DNA from: Odobenus rosmarus divergens
Taxonomy: Eukaryota > Chordata > Mammalia > Carnivora > Odobenidae
Direction of reading: 5' to 3'
Assembly (NCBI RefSeq): GCF_000321225.1
Contig: NW_004450329.1
Span: 860,173 to 924,172 of the forward strand
DNA: 64,000 nucleotides
Below the pieces are notes generated by a model. It worked only from the letters and a program-made list of their open reading frames with translations, had not been told where the DNA came from and searched no databases. Every line of letters starts with the position of its first letter. The first letter of the stretch is position 1. The position numbers were made by a program, and so were the translations under genes. This document shows positions 58,682 through 64,000 of the stretch, piece after piece.

Positions 58682-58693
58682 GGGGGGGGGGGG
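58682..58693. repeat. Poly-G run (12 G)
   Basis: An uninterrupted run of twelve G bases, a likely slippage and sequencing-error site. Confidence 0.95.
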
Positions 58694-58959
58694 CTCTGAG
58701 CAGCCCACATAACAAACTTCTGGGATCGGAGTCTCTAGCAAGTGCAAGGTACATAGAAAGAGAGACTGAGCACGAATGAGATGAAGAAATCACACTCTGG
58801 ACAATGTGGCTGAGCAGGGTCACTGTTTAGCTGCAGAGAAGGTTTCCTGAATAGAAAAAGCTCCTAGCTACTTTTTTATTCTTTGAAAAACAAAAGAAAT
58901 TAAAAATAGAACAACAGAACACATATCAATATAGTAATCAAGGCCTGGTTTCAAATGAT

Positions 58960-59110
58960 TCACCAGTGTCACAAGTACATGATGGCATCTAATTAAGACA
59001 TTGATTGAAACTCATAATACTTACCTAATTAGAAAAATGCAAAAGTACTATTTGAATTTTTCCTTCTAAATTAGCTGAAGCAGATGATTAGCAGGTGTTT
59101 TTAATGTTTT
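58960..59110. promoter_or_regulatory. Candidate conserved non-coding element with repeated CTAATTA
   Basis: Contains CTAATTAA at 58989-58996, CTAATTAG at 59025-59032, AAATTAGC near 59068, GATTAGC near 59086 and the E-box CAGGTG at 59092-59097. All lie within 110 bp of repeat-free DNA. It is the densest cluster of homeodomain-type cores in the window. Confidence 0.25.
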
Positions 59111-61689
59111 TTGTTGTTGTTGGTGGTGGTGGTAGATAGAACACCACATGGGTAAAAATTAGACCTGTAAATAACGATATTACAATCAATCATTATTAAA
59201 TGTTTGGAGCAGCTTCTGGAGAGGTGGTGTGGAGGTACTGGCCCCACCACCCTTGTATATGACCAACTATATAATTGCTTTCTGCTTACTCCCAAATTCT
59301 CCTGTAGTTTAAATTGGACAAGTTGCATTCTTCCACCTTTTCCCTGAACTTTCCTGGAGTCCTTATGCACTCTGCATTTCTCAGAACTCAGGTTCTAAAA
59401 GGAAGAACCCGAGGGAATGACTTAAATTGGAGCCGAAGGAATATAGGTTAAAGATGGAACTATTGTAGCAGGCACTGAGGAAGTTAGAAAGGCCCTTTAG
59501 AGGCTACCCTGGAGAACGATTTATGTTCTCATTTGCTGGAGGTACCATGGGGTCAGTGCAATCTGCAGTAGCTTCTCAGATAAATGTCCCATCATTCCTA
59601 GACACTATATGACATTGTATCATGTTATAAAAATGCATTTGCTTGCTTATTTCCATCCTGCCTGTCAAATGAAACCTTCCTAAGAGTAGACACTGGTCTT
59701 TTGTGTTATAGCCACAACACCCAAACAAGATTGGGCACAAGGTAGGTGCTTACTAAATCTTGATAGATAATAAGCGAGTGAAACCACTGAGTTTTGTGTA
59801 CCGTGTGTGTGTGTTTGGGGGGAGGGGTAAGTGGGTGGGTAGGTGTGTGTGTTGCCTCTGGTATTATAAATTTTGGAGGGACAGTTATCATGTTTGTAAC
59901 TTCTCATAGAAGTAGAACTCTCAGCAAACTGGTCAATTGTCACCCATTTATATCAAGCATGGACTGAAACTCCATTATCACAGCCAAGTCTAAATAAATC
60001 CTATTAGCCTGAGAATAATGAATAGATGGCTGGGCTCTGTCATTCAATCTCTATCCTGTTAATTCCTACAAATAACCCCACAGATGAAGATCCCTAAACC
60101 TGAGTGTAGGCCTGGAAGGGAAAGGACAGAGATGGTCAGATTCAACCTCCATGAACAGGAGACCAGAGATAAGCATGCAGCATTAAAGGAAATAGTAGCA
60201 CCATTAAGTGCAAAGATGCACAGACACACAAACCAAGCGGTCTACTTTGTTAGGGCTTATTTGTAATTGGGCTGCTGGGGTGAAGAGTGAAGTTACAAGT
60301 AATAGCTAAGAAATATGGCCAGGGCCATGTACCCAGGACTTCACCCAAGTACCTTGAAAGTATCCTAAGAGTTGTATAGTTTGACTCAGCCTCAAAGTCA
60401 ATTGTTGATGGATTTTAATTTAAAAATTGACAAGTGAAATTCCTCTTTAGAAGTCTCACTGAGAAATCCTCATAGAGAATGAACTAGAGGGGGGAGGAGA
60501 ACTGGTGATATTGGATTGGTGAACATTGCTTCTAAGTTTGAATTGTTTATTTCTTCTCAAGTGTCCATTTTAATGAAATCAGGACGACTGTCTCTCCTGT
60601 AGTTTTAGCATTTTTCTTTGGAGTTTCCGTATTCAAACTGAAGTTCTAAGCCCATCGAGAATTTTTTTTTTTTTAATAGAAAGTAAAAACCGAGGATGGC
60701 AGAAAAAACCTGAATCTATCAAAATCAGTGATTTCCCTGATGGTTGCTGTAAAAAAGGCTGCTTGCCTTCCCAAGCCTTTGTATATGCCAAATAAAAACT
60801 CTGATGTCCTCACAAGAGAGAAGATATAAAAGTGTTACCTAAAATTGCTGGGCAGCTATAAAGGAAATAAATGACTCTATTACTTTGAAATGTAAGCAAA
60901 CATCCATGGGAAAGCCCTGGGCAACACAGGAAGCCATTCTCTATTAATAAATGGGAGTTTGATGACCCCGTCTTATATGGCATATAAAGGAACGATAGTA
61001 TCATTTTCTGGAAAAGGCAATCTCGCTGCTGGTGGTTGAAGTGGGGTGACAGGGGCATGGTTGTGGGGCCCCTCCCCTTCCTTTGTGTCACTCTTGGGTT
61101 CACCTATGCATAGCACATGGGGATCAAGGCAGAACGCAGCATCTGCCCTTGGCCAGTGGAAAGGCTTTCACAAAAACAAATAATGGTATTCTAAGGGGAG
61201 ATCAAATGTCTTTCAACACCTCTACACCACCTATTCTGGAGACACCTTTACCTTCTACATGGGTAACCTTCTCATTCAATCCCAGGGATGGAGATCCCTT
61301 ATGCTCTCACATGTGGAGATGTGGACCGGTGCTGGGTGCTTGGGGTGGGAAGAAGTGGAGGAAGATGGTAAGCTCTTTCAGGTGGGAGAACAGAGAGCTT
61401 AGAAATTAGCCTTACTAATTTTTTCTCTTCTTCCCTCCTGTGCGATTGGCTGATGAGAAGGACCTGGGATGGCCTGCCCTTGGCCCCCAGAGTAGGTGCA
61501 GAAGACAGAAGGCCTGGAGCTCGCAGGAAAAACATAATGCTCCACAATACATAGGAAAGGGCTTCATGTTCCCTGTGGCCAAGAGTGTCTGCCTCATTCC
61601 ACCATTGTAAGGGAGGCCGAGAGGAGGGAATTGATTGGATCTTGGGGAAAAGAAGGAAAATTATCTCAGGGGGCAAAACGTTAATTCTT
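59111..61689. other. Mostly unique non-coding DNA
   Basis: No gene is recognised. An L2 3'-end trace lies at about 59690-59785 ('acaagattgggcacaaggtaggtgcttactaaatcttgatagataa'). The G-rich patch is listed separately. Overlapping opposite-strand frames at 61083-61409 (108 codons) and 61299-61676 (125 codons, the longest in the window) have no recognisable domain, and I do not call them genes. Confidence 0.5.
59817..59839 (+). other. Predicted G-quadruplex motif
   Basis: Four G-runs fit the standard G3+N1-7 rule: six G at 59817-59822, four at 59824-59827, three at 59833-59835 and three at 59837-59839. The loops are 1, 5 and 1 nt. A GT microsatellite adjoins it on both sides. Confidence 0.7.
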
Positions 61690-61905
61690 ATTTTCTTGAG
61701 TCAGGCCAGGATTGTAATTTTCCATTAACTCATTGGACCTTGGGTGAACTCCTATAATCTCTCTGACTCAATGTCTTCATGTATAATATGCAAAAATCCC
61801 ACATAAGACCCAATTCACTGGGTTTTGAGGGCATAAAATGGTCTGAGTGTTAACTGCCTGTCATTATCATTTCACTACTACTCTTATGTTTAGTATTGTT
61901 GCTGA
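61690..61905 (-). repeat. MIR-family SINE
   Basis: Reverse-complement MIR order: 'tgagtcaggccaggattg', 'ttggaccttgggtgaactcctataatctctctgactcaatgtcttcatgtataatatgc', 'gggttttgagggcataaaatg' and 'gtgttaactgcctg'. It is moderately diverged. Confidence 0.75.
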
Positions 61906-62549
61906 GAATAATAAAAAGGATCTTTAGCACTCTCATGAAGACAAAAATAAGTGACTGGAAATCCTGGTAAGGATTGTGTGCTCCACCCACTAAAGGAACA
62001 TTAACCAAGAAAGTCTGTTGAAATACTTATCAAGCTCACACACTGGACACCCACCTTCGTGTATCCTTTGGAACCTGTGTGTGTAACTGGTGGAGGTTTC
62101 AGCAGTTTGGGATTATGCTTCTAGGCACACTTTACTCCTGAGTCCACCCAGCATATAGTACAAAACTGCTGTGCACAGCAGGATCTCCAGAACCCCGTTG
62201 CATGCAAGAGGGGATGCTTCTCAGAGGCATCCACCCTGGGAACCAGGAGCACCTATGACTCTGCAATAGCATGACAGTGCCTTGGGCTAGATCTAGCCCA
62301 TTGTTAACATACCACCTCTGATCTGTGGACCATGGCTCACCTAGTTTAGTTAAGGTCGAATAATGGCCATTCCCTGGGCACTTCATACTTTTAAAAATTG
62401 GCCTTCTCTAATTCCCCTGAGGCTAGAAAATGCCCAGGCTGTTCAGTGCCTGTATGATTTCCTAAATTAATTTAAGTCAGTAGGCCATAGTCTGATAGCA
62501 CCTGATTATAATGCAGTTGTTTTCATTTAGGTGAAAAATATTGGTGGAG
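61906..62549. other. Unique non-coding DNA
   Basis: No gene or clear repeat is recognised. Confidence 0.5.
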
Positions 62550-63030
62550 TTCTTAGAAGATTGATGAGTTATTGTTGCTGCGGCAGCCAGACCCTGGAAT
62601 GCCTGGCTGCTTGATGTGCAGAAACATCTGGATTCTCCCCATACAAGCCCCCAAACTGAGAGTTGGCGATGCCCGTCTCTCCTTCCCAGTCAGGACACTG
62701 ACTGAGACCCCCCAGTTTTAGTGGTGTTCGTTTTTGCTCTCTGACCAGATGGGGCTCAGTGGCCACAGGAGGAACCTCACTCTCTTCTCCTCCCCCTGCC
62801 TACATAAGGTGCCTGATGCCTGGGTCTCTGAGCACCCATCATCTTTACTCTTCCTCTTGACCCCTCTCACCTTGCTCCTCTTCTGAGGTTAGGGAACACA
62901 TAGATAACATTAATGCTTGCTTTTGTTTACTTGTACTTTGTGAATCTGGTTCTTTGTGGAAATGCTTCTTTGCAGAATAAAAGAGCTAATTTTACTTGAA
63001 TCCTTGGAGCTACAACGTCACACAACACAG
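62550..63030 (+). mobile_element. Possible solo LTR (unclassified)
   Basis: GC-richer than its surroundings, with a TACATAAGG box near 62801 and AATAAA at 62976-62981. 'gagctaattttacttgaatccttgg' follows, like the R/U5 start of class I endogenous retroviral LTRs. No gag, pol or env coding sequence is present, and no clean TG...CA ends or target duplication were found. It may instead be ordinary unique sequence. Confidence 0.3.
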
Positions 63031-63651
63031 TAGGTTAAGGTACCTAGGATCCTTCATGGGGACCAAACATTGTTATCTTTTTAAATGCAAACTACTAGCT
63101 GCTGGTATTAAGGTTTGATTGTGGCTGGAGCAGGTGGAGGGGACAAATCCTGCCTGTGTCCTGGAACCTGAGGCCTGACCTCCAGCTCACGTGTCTTCTG
63201 GAGTCCTAAAATTAGTAGCAAGATGGTCTTTAACTCTTCAGTCTGCTATTTGTCCTCAAGAACCTCACAAGGTAGCAGGGCGATTAAGCGCAGGGTCCAG
63301 TCCTTTGTGCCTCCCTCCCTTTAATACCAAACTATTCCATTGAAATCTAATCTTTACTTTTAACAGCTATAGGGAATTACCTGTTGTGTCTGTGTGTTGT
63401 ACTAGAGCTGCTCCTCATGCTTACCTATGTCTAACACCCAAACTGTGGGGGAACAGATCTTCCTCCAGACAAGTTCATCATAGTTGAGAGTTTGGGAAGG
63501 GCATGGTACATCCCATTGGAGGGAAAAATTTAGTTTTCAAGATGCCAAGGTATCTATAAAGGAGTAGGAGAGGAACACAGGTAAGCAAAATTAGATAGAC
63601 TGAGTGTTTAGTAATTACCAGACTTCAAACAGGTACTTTCAAATATATCAC
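63031..63651. other. Unique non-coding DNA
   Basis: No gene or clear repeat is recognised. Confidence 0.5.
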
Positions 63652-64000
63652 ATTCTTTTTTTTTTATTTTTTATTGTTATGTTAATCATCATACATTACA
63701 TCATTAGTTCTTGATGTAGTGTTCCATGATTCATTGTTTGTGCATAACACCCAGTGCTCCACGCAGATGTGCCCTCTAATACCCATCACCAGACTAACCC
63801 ATCCCCCACCCTCCTCCCTTCTAGAACCCTCAGTTTGTTTTTCAGAGTCCATCGTCTCTCATGGTTTGTCTCCCCCTTCGACTTACTCCCCTTCATTCTT
63901 CCCCTCCTGCTATCTTCTTTTTCTTTTTTCTTAACATATGTTGCATTATTTGTTTCAGAAGTACAGATCTGTGATTCAACAGTCTTGCACAATTCACAGC
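63652..64000 (-). mobile_element. Young caniform L1 3' end, continues past the window
   Basis: Read on the minus strand: T-rich tail, 'gttatgttaatcatcatacattacatcattag', 'ataacacccagtgctccacgcagatgtgccct', 'ctagaaccctcagtttgtttttcagagtccatcgtctctcatgg', 'catatgttgcattatttgtttcagaagtacagatctgtgattcaacagtcttgcacaattcacagc'. It is still matching L1 3' UTR at the last base, so the 5' extent is unknown. It could be a longer L1 copy. Confidence 0.95.

Noticed and set aside
61299..61676. Longest open frame in the window (125 codons, minus strand) as a possible gene
   Set aside because: It overlaps another frame on the plus strand, lacks any recognisable domain or splice context, and its length is within chance expectation for 64 kb.

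Overview
This window reads as nuclear DNA of a carnivoran mammal, most likely an arctoid caniform (bear, seal or mustelid group). The diagnostic signal is about 20 copies of the tRNA-Lys-derived carnivore SINE (SINEC/CAN-SINE). On one strand they begin with a GGGCGCCTGGGTGGCTCAG-like head and end in a CT-rich stretch plus (AAATAA)n. Four short 3' ends of the young caniform L1 family are also present. I did not try to name a species. All family names come from recalled consensus sequences; no database search was run.

I found no protein-coding gene, no convincing exon, no structural RNA gene, no CRISPR array and no bacterial or viral gene cluster. The longest open frame is about 125 codons and resembles no family I know. 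The other open frames are chance frames or lie inside SINE, L1 or DNA-transposon copies. The sequence is AT-rich and CpG-poor by eye. The window is best read as an intergenic gene desert, or the interior of a very long intron.

Layout. 1-5.2 kb is mostly unique DNA with one MIR, an old L1 tail and two hAT (MER5-like) relics. 5.23-5.83 kb is a pile of SINEs that reused one target site. 5.8-14 kb is unique DNA with L2/MIR relics, an old L1 tail and two SINEs. 14.1-17.24 kb is a degenerate L1 ORF2 plus 3' UTR, split by two SINEs and carrying an internal 70-bp inverted duplication. 18.3-19.08 kb is an old L1 tail split by a 330-bp AT-rich palindrome. 19.57-28.4 kb is unique DNA with two young L1 tails, one SINE and some MIRs. 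28.48-29.06 kb is a MaLR LTR interrupted by a SINE. 32.6-40 kb is repeat-rich, with old L1 in both orientations, a 444-bp young L1 tail, a MIR pair and several SINEs. 41-48.3 kb holds five SINEs, L2, MIR and a MER5 copy. 48-64 kb is mostly unique DNA with one near-consensus SINE (52.2 kb), a complete MER2 (56.04-56.38 kb), a possible LTR (62.55-63.03 kb) and an L1 tail running off the right edge.

No set of genes works together here. The observations most worth following are the palindromic AT-rich repeat at 18650-18979, the inverted duplication inside the L1 at 15529-16203, the repeated use of one SINE target at 5231-5829, and a few unique AT-rich patches dense in homeodomain-type motifs that could be conserved non-coding elements.
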